Shown here piece by piece: positions 43,594-53,282 of a DNA stretch of 64,000 bases (the first letter of the stretch is position 1; the number at the start of each line of letters is the position of its first letter). The translations under genes and the position numbers were made by a program. Source of the stretch: Ophiobolus disseminans (lineage: Eukaryota > Ascomycota > Dothideomycetes > Pleosporales > Phaeosphaeriaceae). The notes beneath the pieces were generated by a model that saw only the letters and a list, made by a program, of their open reading frames with translations, made no database searches and was not told the origin of the DNA. The stretch spans positions 706,911-770,910 of the forward strand of contig MU006217.1 in assembly GCA_010093685.1 (NCBI GenBank), given 5' to 3'.

Positions 43594-44361
43594 TCACATC
43601 CCGGTAAGCGGTAGGCCCTGTGCAGCGAACTGCTCCCGCGTATTGGCGAGTAAGGGTGGGAAGAGGAACAGCGGTAGTACCCAGAGGATGATGAGGCCCC
43701 CCAAGATACCCTCCACGAGAGGATAGAACCTGAGGCCTTCCATGGCCTTCAACGCACCCATGGCAAAATTTCCGCCGATGAAGAGAATCATCGCCAGCAT
43801 CATCAGGAAAAACCACTCGGCGGGGACGTTGTATGGGTTGTGGGCGAAGGTCTCGTAGGCGTTGGCGTAGAAGTATCTGACAGCTCTGTCGATGCGGACA
43901 CCTCCTATTCCGCCTTTGTACCAGCGTACGTAGGGCAGAGCCTCTGCCGCCCTCTTCTTCTCATCATTGTCCATGAGCCATTCTTGGATCTCGTGTTCGA
44001 GGTAATCGACAGCATCGTCGAGCGGCATTCTCATAGTGACCCAGTCGTGTTGTGGATGGATAATCGACGATGCATGGGTGCTGTTGATGCGCGCCGTGCT
44101 TGGGATTCTATTGGGGGTGGTGCGCTCAGCGGGCATGGCGTTCACAGCGGCGAGAGATTTAGTGAGCATACTGATGGTAGCGGTGAGAGATCTAGCGACC
44201 ATGTTCTTGGCGGATTTGGGAAAACCAGCAGGCGCGGTACTTGTGGCAGCATTAGACTCAGCGAGCATGTCGTTGGTAGCGGTGGGAGGCTCAACGGGGA
44301 CTGAATTCGCAGCAGTGGTAGAAGCTTTGGTGGGAATGGCGTTGATGACGGCGACTGACAT
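43594..44361 (-). CDS. Two-TM membrane protein with N-terminal 11-residue repeats, 255 aa
   Basis: Single exon. Residues ~1-95 are Ala/Thr/Ser/Met-rich and made of imperfect 11-residue units such as SNAATSTAPAG, SLTATISMLTK and SLAAVNAMPAE. A charged central part follows (DDAVDYLEHEIQEWLMDNDE, then ALPYVRWYKGGIGGVRIDRA), then NPYNVPAEWFFLMMLAMILF and IGGNFAMGAL, the first hydrophobic segment. The second is GILGGLIILWVLPLFLFPPL, with a short polar C-terminus (GLPLTGM). It is probably a membrane protein with both ends on the same side. No family is recognised. The repeat-rich N-terminus has the composition of a disordered or lumenal linker. The ATG at 44359-44361 is the first in frame. Confidence 0.65.
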   Translation of the reverse strand: MSVAVINAIPTKASTTAANSVPVEPPTATNDMLAESNAATSTAPAGFPKSAKNMVARSLTATISMLTKSLAAVNAMPAERTTPNRIPSTARINSTHASSIIHPQHDWVTMRMPLDDAVDYLEHEIQEWLMDNDEKKRAAEALPYVRWYKGGIGGVRIDRAVRYFYANAYETFAHNPYNVPAEWFFLMMLAMILFIGGNFAMGALKAMEGLRFYPLVEGILGGLIILWVLPLFLFPPLLANTREQFAAQGLPLTGM

Positions 44362-44848
44362 TGTAGCGCGTGCTTGAAGGTGTATCGTGGTATTGTAGAG
44401 TTGAGTACCAGATGCATGGAAATGGGTTGGAGTGTAGTGTGGATAAGAGGATGAAAAGCTCGGGCCATCGTCCCAAAGGCGATAACTCGCAGGGCCTTCT
44501 TTGCTGGTATGGCCGTCCCTTCCTCAACCTGCACAGGTGGCGCCGGCATTTTCTGTCGATGTGGCTGCTCTTTCCCTGACCTGCGTATATGTCACTGAGA
44601 AGGAACAGCCACAGCAAACATCGGCAAGTCTAAGAAAGTACTCGTACCACAACACGCGGCTTGGAAAGTTTGGGAGGCACTCACAAAATATCGTAGAGGG
44701 TGGTGTCGAGAACCACAAGAAACTATGTCAAAACATAACTGCGAACACGGGGTTGTTATGACGTGCTGCTTTCATCGTTCGTATCGGAAAACATATCTAG
44801 TAAGACACCGATCTCAATCAACACTGACTATAACTTCGAACTCAACGT
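44362..44848. other. Intergenic region
   Basis: About 490 bp holding the promoter of the two-TM gene and the 3' UTR of the FAD monooxygenase, both on the minus strand. No coding sequence with recognisable motifs. Confidence 0.45.
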
Positions 44849-46168
44849 CTAATACCCCAACTCACGCACCGTAACATCCTCCACAAAATGGCCCTCCCGA
44901 TACCCCCTCGTCCACCACAAATACCACGGCACAACATATATCTTAATGCGATGCCCCCACCATGGCGTATCCTGCACCGTCTTAACAACGCTCTGGCTCT
45001 CATCAAATGCCGTATCAATCCGCGCTCTTCGTAACTTCTCATACGCGTCAAACGCCTCCTTAATCGGAACACCTTCCTGCCTCTTTGTCTCCATCCACCG
45101 CGCAAGACACCTCGCAAACAACACGCCATCTTCGAAGACAATGCCCGTACTTTCGCCCTGTGGGGGCATCGCGTGTGCGGAGTCGCCGATGAGCATGACG
45201 CGCTCGGTTGCCCATTTCCCACCTTTGCTTAGCGTGAAGACAGGCCAGAGGTACAAATCCCTCGCATCTTGAATGACATGCTCAACCAACGGATTCGCCG
45301 CGCCAGCATACCTCTCTAGCATTTCCTTGCGTGTCTTCTCCGCATCCGCGCCTTTGGCTTTCCAGCCATCTCTGGATGCTATCTCGGGGACTTGCATGAG
45401 TGCGCCCACGTATATCGAGTCACGCGCCTCGTCGTGGAAGGACGTGAGTAGTATGCCTCTACGGCCGAAATTCATGCCTGAGGTCTCGAAGTGCGTGGGC
45501 TCGAAGTCTGTGCTGTTGGGCAGTATGCGGCGCGGCGCGAAGCCAAAGGCGTTGCAGATGCCTGAGTATATGCTCTTGCGTGAGGGCTCGACGTGGGTTA
45601 GACGTGTGACGCTGTGAATGCCGTCGCAGCCTATGAGGACATCCCCGTGGGCTTTGGCGCCGTCTTCGAATTTTAAGTCCACGCCGGAGTCGTCTTCGGT
45701 TATTTTGGTCGTCTTCTTTCCACACACGATTTTGATATTGGAGTGTTTTGCTATCGCGGCTAAGACGCCTTTCAATGCTTCGCCTCGTGTGATTCGCAGC
45801 GCCTGGAAAGGCGGATCACCTAGTCCTTGTCCATCGGGGCCGCGGAAACTACTCTCTGCAATCTTGGTGTTGGTGTAGAGATCGAAGATTTCGACCGCGC
45901 CGCACTCAGCGCCATAGTTGGCTTGTCGGATTTCGTCGAGGGCGCCGAGGTCTGATAGGAGGCGTAGGGCATTTGGAGTCAGGTTCACTGCGCCGCCGAT
46001 TGTCGCGGGCTCGGGCCGGATTTCGAAGATGGTGATTCGGGGAGAGGGTTGCGAAGATGGAGAGAATTTTGTGAGGGAGAGGGCAGTTGTGAGGCCCGCT
46101 ATGCCTCCGCCTAGGATCAAGATTTCGAAGGGTTTAGTAGACGACATTGTCGGTATGGAAAGTTGCAA
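44849..46168 (-). CDS. FAD-dependent aromatic-ring monooxygenase (salicylate hydroxylase-like)
   Basis: Group A flavoprotein monooxygenase, intronless, 439 aa. The Rossmann GxGxxG motif is ILILGGGIAGLTTALSL (about residues 17-33). The second FAD/NAD(P)H motif is DVLIGCDGIHSVTR (about 178-191), and the FAD ribityl motif is VMLIGDSAHAMPPQGESTGI (about 325). These three motifs define the salicylate/3-hydroxybenzoate hydroxylase-like family, which hydroxylates aromatic rings using NAD(P)H and O2. The C-terminus contains TPWWGHRIKIYVVPWYLWWT, a tryptophan-rich tail that may shape the substrate pocket or touch membrane. The substrate is unknown; the gene has no polyketide or nonribosomal synthase neighbour here, so a catabolic or detoxifying role is as likely as a biosynthetic one. 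MSSTKPFEILILGGG at 46147 is an equally good start. Confidence 0.85.
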   Translation of the reverse strand: MQLSIPTMSSTKPFEILILGGGIAGLTTALSLTKFSPSSQPSPRITIFEIRPEPATIGGAVNLTPNALRLLSDLGALDEIRQANYGAECGAVEIFDLYTNTKIAESSFRGPDGQGLGDPPFQALRITRGEALKGVLAAIAKHSNIKIVCGKKTTKITEDDSGVDLKFEDGAKAHGDVLIGCDGIHSVTRLTHVEPSRKSIYSGICNAFGFAPRRILPNSTDFEPTHFETSGMNFGRRGILLTSFHDEARDSIYVGALMQVPEIASRDGWKAKGADAEKTRKEMLERYAGAANPLVEHVIQDARDLYLWPVFTLSKGGKWATERVMLIGDSAHAMPPQGESTGIVFEDGVLFARCLARWMETKRQEGVPIKEAFDAYEKLRRARIDTAFDESQSVVKTVQDTPWWGHRIKIYVVPWYLWWTRGYREGHFVEDVTVRELGY

Positions 46169-46851
46169 GCTCTTCTCCTCCTGAAATTGCTACGATAACT
46201 GGATAATCTACTTCAATTTCTTGGGCAGACCAATGATGACCTCGGTAATTAGGAAAAAAGTAGGTGAAACACAAAAGTTATTTATTCTCGAATTCTCCAA
46301 CTGCGCGCGACTGGGTACCTGTATCTACACATAAGCACTAAAGATACGCATCGATCACCCTCAGCAACGCTACATCTCATATGTTTAGACATGCGTAGCG
46401 CTGATGAATAACGTGTTCGAAGTCGACTAGTTCTCGGGTGAGGTGGGGGAACCGGCTGCGCTGTGCCACATTAGTATTCCGAGCACGTCGGAGATATAAG
46501 CGTCATTGTAAGACTGGAGATGATGATCGATACTGCAAGGCGTCCTGCAGAGTGGAGCGACTGTACGTGGCTGGGGCCATAGGTGGTAGAGATGACGTCG
46601 GAACTTCAATGGTTCCGAAAAAGAGGCACATGAAACTAGGACGAAAGAAATTCAATTGCACGTTTCGTGGAATCAACCAACAGCAACAGACCTAGAAGGT
46701 CCAGTCAATTCAAGAGGAGTAAGTGTATGTTTCACCAACCGAGTGTAGCACTATACACCAAGCCGAGAGTTCTTTGACACACAACGGCGATTGCTCAGAT
46801 ATGTCTGACCGTACCTATGCGTGTAACCAAGATGCATTCGAGTACTTGGTC
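46169..46851. other. Intergenic region
   Basis: About 680 bp upstream of the monooxygenase and downstream of FAP1 on the same strand. It includes an A-rich stretch near 46250-46275 and no supported coding sequence. Confidence 0.5.
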
Positions 46852-49800
46852 TTACTCGTCATCATCCATGTCAGCCCATCGACCGGTACCCGGAGTGGTT
46901 GGGATTGGGATCTCGTCAGATAAACACTCAGCAGCAACAATGCTGTGAGGCCGTGACGGCGCGCCCTCCTCATTCTCACTCACAACCGCGCTATTAGCAC
47001 CACTAGCCTTCTCTTTCTCTTCTTCTTGTTCCTCAGCTGCCTCCCAATCCTCTACCACTTCAGCCGGCTTGACTTTCTTTTTTTTCGTGCTGCTCAGGCT
47101 CAACACAGCGAACCCGCCCTTGTTGCCGAATGTGGTTCCTCGAGGTGCCTGTCTCGATGGAGTGCTCCTCGCACCTGCTGCCACTTGGCTCCAACCGGAA
47201 CCAGGGCCAATGTCTGACTCCTTACGATGAATATTTAGGGAAGAGTCGAGACGTGCAAGCTGCAAGTTACCAATCTTCTGGGACTTGAAAGCTTGCGATA
47301 GGGGCTCTTGGATAGACTCCAGAAGCTTCTGCATCTCGCGCTCGTCGATGTTGAGACGTGCTACTAGAGGCGGCTTGAGCGAGACGGCCTCACTGGGTAG
47401 GAAGCTAACCTCTAGTTCGAGTCGAAAAGAGGTTGTTGCGAGCACGCGCTTGACCACGGTGTTAACTTCTTCGATGGTCAGGGCGAAACGAGGATTAGTA
47501 ACCAGGAAGGCATTGTACGGATCGCCTGTAGTATTGCTCGGCTTGGGTCGCAAAGTAGCCGTCGCGGATTGGACTGGGACTGGGCGCTGTACCAACCGAG
47601 TTCGTGCACATTCTGCCAGTGTCTTCATTGGCGCCATCACGAAGCGAGGGGTCTTGAAGATCGCAACGTGACGGTGTGGCTCCGGATCCATGCTCTCAGT
47701 GTCGAAACCGAAGTCCTCAGCCAGTGAGTGGATGAACTTTCGCTGCTGACTCGGCATCGGCTTGAACCTTAGACGCTTCGCCTCAGGGTCGGCAGCAAAT
47801 AACCTAAGCTGTTTCTCTTGCGTCGCGGCCCAAGTTGAGTTTTGCTGGTACATGTTCAAAGTGTCAGACGAATACGGGATATGGTCGCTTTGATGTTCAG
47901 GATCAACGTTGAGGGCGAGGGCGAGCTTGTGGTTGCGCTCAAGTCGCGCACACTCCTCGTCGCACTTTAGCGTCTTCTTTGAGTTTCCGTCTCCTTGCTT
48001 TGATGCCGCACATTTGGTCTCCTGCTTGATGCGCTGACAATCACAAGTGATGAAAATCTTATGTTGACAGGGCTTCTCTTCCTTGCACGTTGAAGGGAAG
48101 TGGCAAGGAGCCATGCAGGGATGACCGCATGAACTGAGCTCCTTCCCACAAAGCTGTCTGCAGGGCTCCTCGCATTCTCCTGGACGATGACATTGCTTTT
48201 GACATTTGTGGGTGCCACATCTAAGCGTCTTACCACAGATGTCTCCACAACGAACATCAGAGAGCCAACAAGGCTGGTTCTTTAGCACATTCTTGCCGCA
48301 CAGACAAGCCTTGGTGGTGAGAAATGGGCATTTGGGACAGCTTTCTTCATTTCCATGGCAGCTGTGGGCCATTTGAGGGTGGCCACAGTCCTTAGGGCGC
48401 TCACAGGCAAAACGACATGGTGGTGGCTTCGTCCCACAAGGAAGCGGAGGCTGCAAGACAGTTCTACCACAGTGGCAGCTAAGCTCGTCGAAGATAGCCT
48501 CTCTGCAGGAACCGCATGGACCCTTGTGGCAGAGCTCTTGGCAGCGATGTTCTGGGTTGCCGCATTTCAGCTGACGACCGCAGCTGCGAGTGCAGATGTG
48601 TTCAGCTTCGAAGTTCTCGCCAGGGCGACGAGGCGCCGCATCAAGTGGCCTTCGTTTGCTACGGTTGGCCTGACGTTCGCCAGCTTTACGCTCTCCAGCA
48701 CAGCAGCGCTCACCACATTCATGCCGTCCACAATTGAGCGAGGTACGACAGATGCGCATACATTGTGGAGGCTCTTCGGTGCCTTGATGGCAGATAGTCT
48801 GAGAGGTTGTACGACCACATCTGCAGGAGATGGACATTCGCTGGAAGCAAGGTGAACAATCTCCTTGATGACAGAGTCGTTCGCACAAGTGACCACAGTC
48901 AAGTGTTTTGTGGCATGCCTTGGTGCAGTTTGGAATCGGATCTTCGCAAGTCGCTCGAGTAGCATTCGTCATCTGGGCGAGAGGACTCTTACCGCATGGG
49001 CAATGCGTTACAACATCAGGCGACCGCGGACAATGGGCTGATTTGGCGTCTTGCTGGTGGCACGGCCTCTCGCAGGTGTGCTTGCCGCAGTCAAAGGAAC
49101 GACTACAGAGGTTGGGGCATTCGAATGTGCCAATCCACTCCTCTGTCGTGACGTCGCCGTTCGTTGCGACATGAAACTGGATGCTCATCTTCTCTTCTGA
49201 TTTGTCTCGGCACAGGATGTCCTTTTGTACTTGGCCGCAGTAGCATCGCGCAGGAACACGAATCTCGCATTCCCCACCCGGACCATCGTGGCAAGGTCGG
49301 GAGCAGCGGTGCTCTCCGCATGCCATCAGTTCCCCACAGACTTCTCCGCAGCCCCAGCCGTGTTCATAGTCGGTATCTACGCACCGTCGGGTCATCGACT
49401 TCTTACCGCAGAAGCAGGACTTGGTGGGTCCCATCAACCCACATGGCGGACAAGGACCAGCATGACAGGTCATAGGGCACGGATGAGGACAGCTCTTTGG
49501 TAGAATGCGAGGCCGGGCGCAGGTCTGACCGCAGGAGAATGGTGGCAATCCTGGTAATGCTTTGGGATCGAGCTCTTTCTCACACCAGCAGTGAAAGCTC
49601 TTGGGAAGCACGTCCTTGGGCAGATTGCATCCCGGACAACGCCACTGCCGCGGCGGAGGAGCCTCGCCATCCTGAGCCTGCTGACGGGCAGCAGCTGAGC
49701 CCTCGTTGGTGGACCACTTCTTGATACAGCCCAGATGGAAGACCGTCCAGCATGTTCTGCACGACCAGACGCCTCGCGCGTGCCGCCGAATCTCCTCGGT

Positions 49801-50361
49801 ACAGATAGCGCACTCGTAGTGGCCGTTGTCTATATCTTCGTGTGTCCTCGTTGCAATGTCTGGTGCGCTCGACTTGGGTAACTGCGGCTTCTTCTCGCGG
49901 GGTGCTCGTGGCTTGCGTGGGGCGATTGGCTGTCCTGGCTGGAATGCCGGGGCGTCTGCTTGTAAACCTGATGCTGAAGCGGCATCTTCCTCTGCCGTCA
50001 ATTGCCCGCCGAACTGCCGACCGCCGGCGGCTGTGCGCTGTGGAAACCGTGGCGCAAGACCTCCTCGACCTCTGCCTCTCTGGCCGCCTCTTGAATTGCT
50101 GGCCACCGCCGGGTCTTCTGGTGCCTGCACTTGAGAAACCGGCGGCCTTCCGGCATCGCCGTGACCCACGCGGCCTCGTCCCCGCCCTCGCCCATGGTGA
50201 CCACCTCTTTGCGCCTGAGCCGGAGCCTGTCCTTGCCCCTCCTCTTGCTGGGTTGCCTGTGCGTTTGGGTTTCGTGGACGTGGGCGCCGCCGCCTCTGTG
50301 AACCTCTTGTAGCGTCTCCCGGAACTGCAGGCGGCGGTTGTGCTGCAGTGGCGGTTGACAT
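46852..50361 (-). CDS. FAP1: NF-X1-type zinc-finger protein (FAP1-like)
   Basis: Homologue of yeast Fap1 (FKBP12-associated protein) and human NFX1, 1169 aa, intronless. The N-terminus is Arg/Gly/Gln/Pro-rich with RGR/RGG repeats (an RNA-binding type of sequence). A RING/PHD-like C4HC3 finger follows at about residues 180-255: YECAICTEEI, VWSCRTCWTVFHLGCIKKW, WRCPGCNLP. Residues ~275-795 hold a long series of NF-X1 fingers, for example CGQTCARPR, CHAGPCPPC, CGKHTCERPCH and CGNPEHRCQELCHKGPCGSC. An R3H-like domain lies at about 855-905 (AKRLRFKPMPSQQRKFIHSL, then AEDFGFDTESMDPEPHRHVA). The tail is acidic. These proteins act as E3 ligases or transcription/mRNA regulators. The start was set at the ATG at 50359-50361 because upstream in-frame residues have no conserved character. 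Confidence 0.92.
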   Translation of the reverse strand: MSTATAAQPPPAVPGDATRGSQRRRRPRPRNPNAQATQQEEGQGQAPAQAQRGGHHGRGRGRGRVGHGDAGRPPVSQVQAPEDPAVASNSRGGQRGRGRGGLAPRFPQRTAAGGRQFGGQLTAEEDAASASGLQADAPAFQPGQPIAPRKPRAPREKKPQLPKSSAPDIATRTHEDIDNGHYECAICTEEIRRHARGVWSCRTCWTVFHLGCIKKWSTNEGSAAARQQAQDGEAPPPRQWRCPGCNLPKDVLPKSFHCWCEKELDPKALPGLPPFSCGQTCARPRILPKSCPHPCPMTCHAGPCPPCGLMGPTKSCFCGKKSMTRRCVDTDYEHGWGCGEVCGELMACGEHRCSRPCHDGPGGECEIRVPARCYCGQVQKDILCRDKSEEKMSIQFHVATNGDVTTEEWIGTFECPNLCSRSFDCGKHTCERPCHQQDAKSAHCPRSPDVVTHCPCGKSPLAQMTNATRATCEDPIPNCTKACHKTLDCGHLCERLCHQGDCSPCFQRMSISCRCGRTTSQTICHQGTEEPPQCMRICRTSLNCGRHECGERCCAGERKAGERQANRSKRRPLDAAPRRPGENFEAEHICTRSCGRQLKCGNPEHRCQELCHKGPCGSCREAIFDELSCHCGRTVLQPPLPCGTKPPPCRFACERPKDCGHPQMAHSCHGNEESCPKCPFLTTKACLCGKNVLKNQPCWLSDVRCGDICGKTLRCGTHKCQKQCHRPGECEEPCRQLCGKELSSCGHPCMAPCHFPSTCKEEKPCQHKIFITCDCQRIKQETKCAASKQGDGNSKKTLKCDEECARLERNHKLALALNVDPEHQSDHIPYSSDTLNMYQQNSTWAATQEKQLRLFAADPEAKRLRFKPMPSQQRKFIHSLAEDFGFDTESMDPEPHRHVAIFKTPRFVMAPMKTLAECARTRLVQRPVPVQSATATLRPKPSNTTGDPYNAFLVTNPRFALTIEEVNTVVKRVLATTSFRLELEVSFLPSEAVSLKPPLVARLNIDEREMQKLLESIQEPLSQAFKSQKIGNLQLARLDSSLNIHRKESDIGPGSGWSQVAAGARSTPSRQAPRGTTFGNKGGFAVLSLSSTKKKKVKPAEVVEDWEAAEEQEEEKEKASGANSAVVSENEEGAPSRPHSIVAAECLSDEIPIPTTPGTGRWADMDDDE

Positions 50362-50863
50362 GCTGTGCGATTGTATGGTAGCTGACTGGGGTGTGGTGTT
50401 GATCGTGTTGGCGCAAATGCCGTCGGGCGGTGGTATGAAGGGAAAATGTGAGACTGCAAGCACTTGGAAATGTATGGCCGGCTGAACGTGGAGAAGAACC
50501 ACAGGTAGTGGTTGTGGATAGGTGTAGAGAGAGGCACAGGTAGTGGCAAGCGATTGCTGTTATACTTTTGCCTGCGGACCAAATAAGGCACTAGCGTCGA
50601 ATGGTCGAAGACGAAGAGTGATTATGAGTCAGGCCGGCCGGTGACAGGCTCCCAGACGCTGTCTTCCGGGCTCTTCACGGGCGGTGGCGCAGCTGCAATT
50701 GAATGCACTCTGACTGTTCTCGCTGCACTGCAGGTGCGTAAATTGTCGGGCATGCGCGTCATACGGTAGCCTCCGGCGCTAGTGTCGCCGCAACGCCAGA
50801 GCTCCATATCGTGAACCGTGAAGCCACCCATCACCAGCACCACCCACCGTCCATCGCAGCATC
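50362..50863. other. Divergent promoter between FAP1 and BIG1
   Basis: About 500 bp separating two divergent genes. The FAP1 frame stays open to 50502 but the sequence is not typical of the protein. No other coding sequence is recognised. Confidence 0.5.
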
Positions 50864-51794
50864 ATGGTGAAGACACTGGTCGGCGCCCTCGCCCTGGCAG
50901 CCCTCCCCTCGGCCCTTGCCTTCCGCAACACGTCGCCCTTCTTCCTCTTCTCCACCGCCAAGTAGGCACTGCACCAGCTCGCCTTCATGCCTCAGAGCTA
51001 ACATCCACAGCTTGAACCTCCACACCACAGATGCATCCGTCGCAGAATCCTCCCAGACCACCACAGATGTCCTCGACGCGCTCAAGGGCTGCCCAACCAA
51101 GTCGTATCTTATCGTCGAGCAACAGGGCGTCTCCTCCGCCGACTTTGTTGATGGCCGCTCAGCGCCACGATTAAGCCATTACATGGCCAAGAAAGATGAT
51201 CAGATGAAGACAACTCTTGCTGTGTCTGACATGGTTGGTCACATAGATCTCGAGGCCATTCAATCACGCTTGGAGTCAGAATGCGGCTACAGGGCAGAAT
51301 GGATTCAGCATTCAGCCCCCGGCCCCGACAAGGCACATCGCACGAGCAAGCTGCAAAGAGCTGGTATATACGCCTGACATGAATCGACAGTTGCGCAGCT
51401 AACATTTGCAGATGAAACCATGGAGAGTCTGATCACGAAGGAGGCTGCACGAGACTTTACAGTCATCTACATAACCACACCAGTACAGGAGTCGGTAGCC
51501 AAGGCGCAGCTGCAAGAAGATACTCCGCCATACGAGATGGAGAATGCGTTTGGCAACTTCGACCAGCTCGAGCTGAAGCGCGACCTCTCTTCCCACGTCA
51601 GGAGCGCGAATTCTACGAGCAGCCCCGGTCTCTTCGAACGATACCAGTACTTCACACCGGGCCTGTTCATGGCCTTCTCCGCCATTATCCCGCTTTTCCT
51701 CATCCTCCTCGTCGGCATTAGAGCCCTCACGAGCCTGGAAGTGTCGTACTTTGCCTTCAGCAAGGAGATGGGACCCAATGCCCAGAAGAAATGA
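50864..51794 (+). CDS. BIG1: BIG1/VOA1-like ER protein (V-ATPase assembly and cell-wall glucan)
   Basis: Exons 50864..50961, 51011..51363 and 51412..51794 (introns of 49 and 48 nt) encode 277 aa. A signal peptide (MVKTLVGALALAALPSALAF) is followed by RNTSPFFLFSTANLN, the conserved N-terminal motif of Big1. A lumenal domain contains LDALKGCPTKSYLIVEQQGV and two further Cys-bearing segments. Near the C-terminus lies ERYQYFTPGLFMAFSAIIPL, continuing with FLILLVGIRALTSLEVSYFA and FSKEMGPNAQKK. This single TM helix plus cytosolic tail is the signature shared by yeast Big1/Voa1 and metazoan ATP6AP1. The tail ends in NAQKK, lysine-rich but not a canonical KKxx. In fungi Big1 is needed for beta-1,6-glucan synthesis, and the family assembles V-ATPase Vo in the ER. 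Confidence 0.9.
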
Positions 51795-51972
51795 GCCAGC
51801 GGTGAAGAGTTGAGCAATGTAAGTGTGATAGTCTGTACGAGCATAGGCACGGGCGTTTGTTTGGTCTCAATCGTAGCGATATCTAGCCCACGGAACACAT
51901 TGGATTATCTCATTGTTTGGGCTCTCCTTCTATGATACGCGCATTTCTTCGGTTGATCCCTGAAACCCTCTC

Positions 51973-52347
51973 TCACGCTCTCTTTCCAACAACCCGATCG
52001 AAATGCTCAAAGCAGATTTTCCCGCCAACGAAACACGTTCCCATCCACTTACACCACGCTCCACTCATAGCACTAACACCGTGCTTTTCCAACCGTCTCG
52101 TGAACATTGCCGTCTCAATAACGTGTGCGCCGAACAGGATGTAAAACAGCCCGTTTTGGATCCATGTAGCGGCCTGGATGGCAGTAGTCGATCGTGAGAG
52201 GAGGTAGTCGTACAATGGTGAGCCGGCGGATATAACTTCTCGGCGTGTGGAGAGAGCCATGATGACGCCGCAGATGATGATGGGCTTGAGGTAAGGAGCC
52301 GTTGGCGGGACATAGGTGTTGTTGAGGTTCCTGGGACTGGTGGCCAT
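51973..52347 (-). CDS. Small membrane protein, TMEM254/DUF4499-like, 124 aa
   Basis: Uninterrupted frame starting MATSPRNLNNTYVPPTAPYL. Three hydrophobic stretches are visible: IIICGVIMAL, WIQNGLFYILFGAHVIETAM and, less strongly, WCKWMGTCFVGGKICFEHF. Basic residues between them (TRRLEKHG) suggest a short cytosolic loop. The layout of a first helix, a second helix with HVIE, then a short W...F-rich third helix resembles the TMEM254/DUF4499 family of small membrane proteins of unknown function. The assignment is by pattern only. The gene converges with BIG1, with about 180 bp between the stops. Confidence 0.65.
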   Translation of the reverse strand: MATSPRNLNNTYVPPTAPYLKPIIICGVIMALSTRREVISAGSPLYDYLLSRSTTAIQAATWIQNGLFYILFGAHVIETAMFTRRLEKHGVSAMSGAWCKWMGTCFVGGKICFEHFDRVVGKRA

Positions 52348-52973
52348 TGTTGCTGTGGTTTTGGTAGTTTATGAACCGATATGCTCTTCTGTGCTACAAG
52401 TTGAGGGAAGCCGATAATTGATCGTTGATTTGATAGTTGAGTTGAACAGAATGATGATTAAGCCAAGCAGTAACGAACTACCTCTCACTGCTCAAAAACT
52501 CCGAAATTCCAAAAATCCCATAGCGCACCGCAAAATACCTCGGAACCTCCCACGCCAAGCCTCCTTCACTCCACCAAACCCCAGCCAGCACAGCACTCAC
52601 CGAGTCAGCGAATCACAGCCCCACCGCCCCCTTCTCCGCCTCACTCATCTTCCATCTCCCAAAATCCAGCCCGTTCATCTCATTCATCTCTCACCTCTTG
52701 CAACATCCCCAAATCTCGCCAACCCTTTTCGTACAGGCGCCGTATCTGCGCGGCGGCAACTAACCTTCCTGAATCGGCAGGCCCGGGGAGAAAAGTGCAG
52801 CCATCGATCACTGCATCGGCTGCGAACCATACTTAGGGCCGTGTTTGACGGTCGTTTCCGCAGCGGAGTGCGATCACGGGGTTTGGGGCGGTCGGGGTTA
52901 TTGGCGCGCGGGCCGTGCGGTTATGGGGCCTTATATGCGGCCCGAGGGGGAGGTGTCACATTGTTTGGCCGGA

Positions 52974-53009
52974 GGGGGGGGCTTGGCGGGGAAGGGGAGG
53001 GGAGGGGGG
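52974..53009 (+). other. G-quadruplex-type G-tract cluster
   Basis: Five G runs of at least four (52974-52981, 52988-52991, 52994-52997, 52999-53002, 53004-53009) are separated by loops of 1-6 bases. This satisfies the G4+ quadruplex pattern on the plus strand. Confidence 0.75.
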
Positions 53010-53231
53010 TTGAAGTTGCTTGGGGATGGCGAAGTAGACGTGTTGTAGGATATTAAGAGATCCTGTGCAGCTTGGTGCTTTGAATCCTCATGAGGTGGTT
53101 TATAGGCCTGCTATCTCCCGAGGTCGTGGGGTTTCAAGGTTTTGCACCTTCCCCGCTTCAATCAATCCCGGGCATCCTTCTACCTTCTCATAACCCTTCC
53201 ATAACGTTTTCACAATGTCACTTTTCATAAT

Positions 53232-53282
53232 AGTGGGGTTAGGATTTATGTTGACAGCCTTAACATAACATCATAACCCCAA
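53232..53282. repeat. Imperfect inverted repeat / hairpin
   Basis: The left arm TGGGGTTAGGATTTATGTT (53233-53251) and the right arm AACATAACATCATAACCCCA pair along almost their whole length, with a bulge or two and a loop of about nine bases. It lies in a gene-free region and may be a miniature transposon relic or a chance hairpin. Confidence 0.55.

Noticed and set aside
44849..46168. A secondary-metabolite cluster around the FAD monooxygenase
   Set aside because: The neighbours are a two-TM protein, FAP1 and BIG1; no synthase, P450, transporter or cluster regulator is adjacent.
49580..50591. Long open frames overlapping the FAP1 N-terminal region in other frames of both strands
   Set aside because: They are shadows of the GC-rich, Arg/Gly/Pro-rich FAP1 coding sequence and have no motifs of their own.
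52418..53056. A 212-codon plus-strand frame over the G-rich region
   Set aside because: The translation is dominated by Pro/Arg/Ser and then Gly/Arg from the G tracts, with no conserved features; it is explained by base composition.
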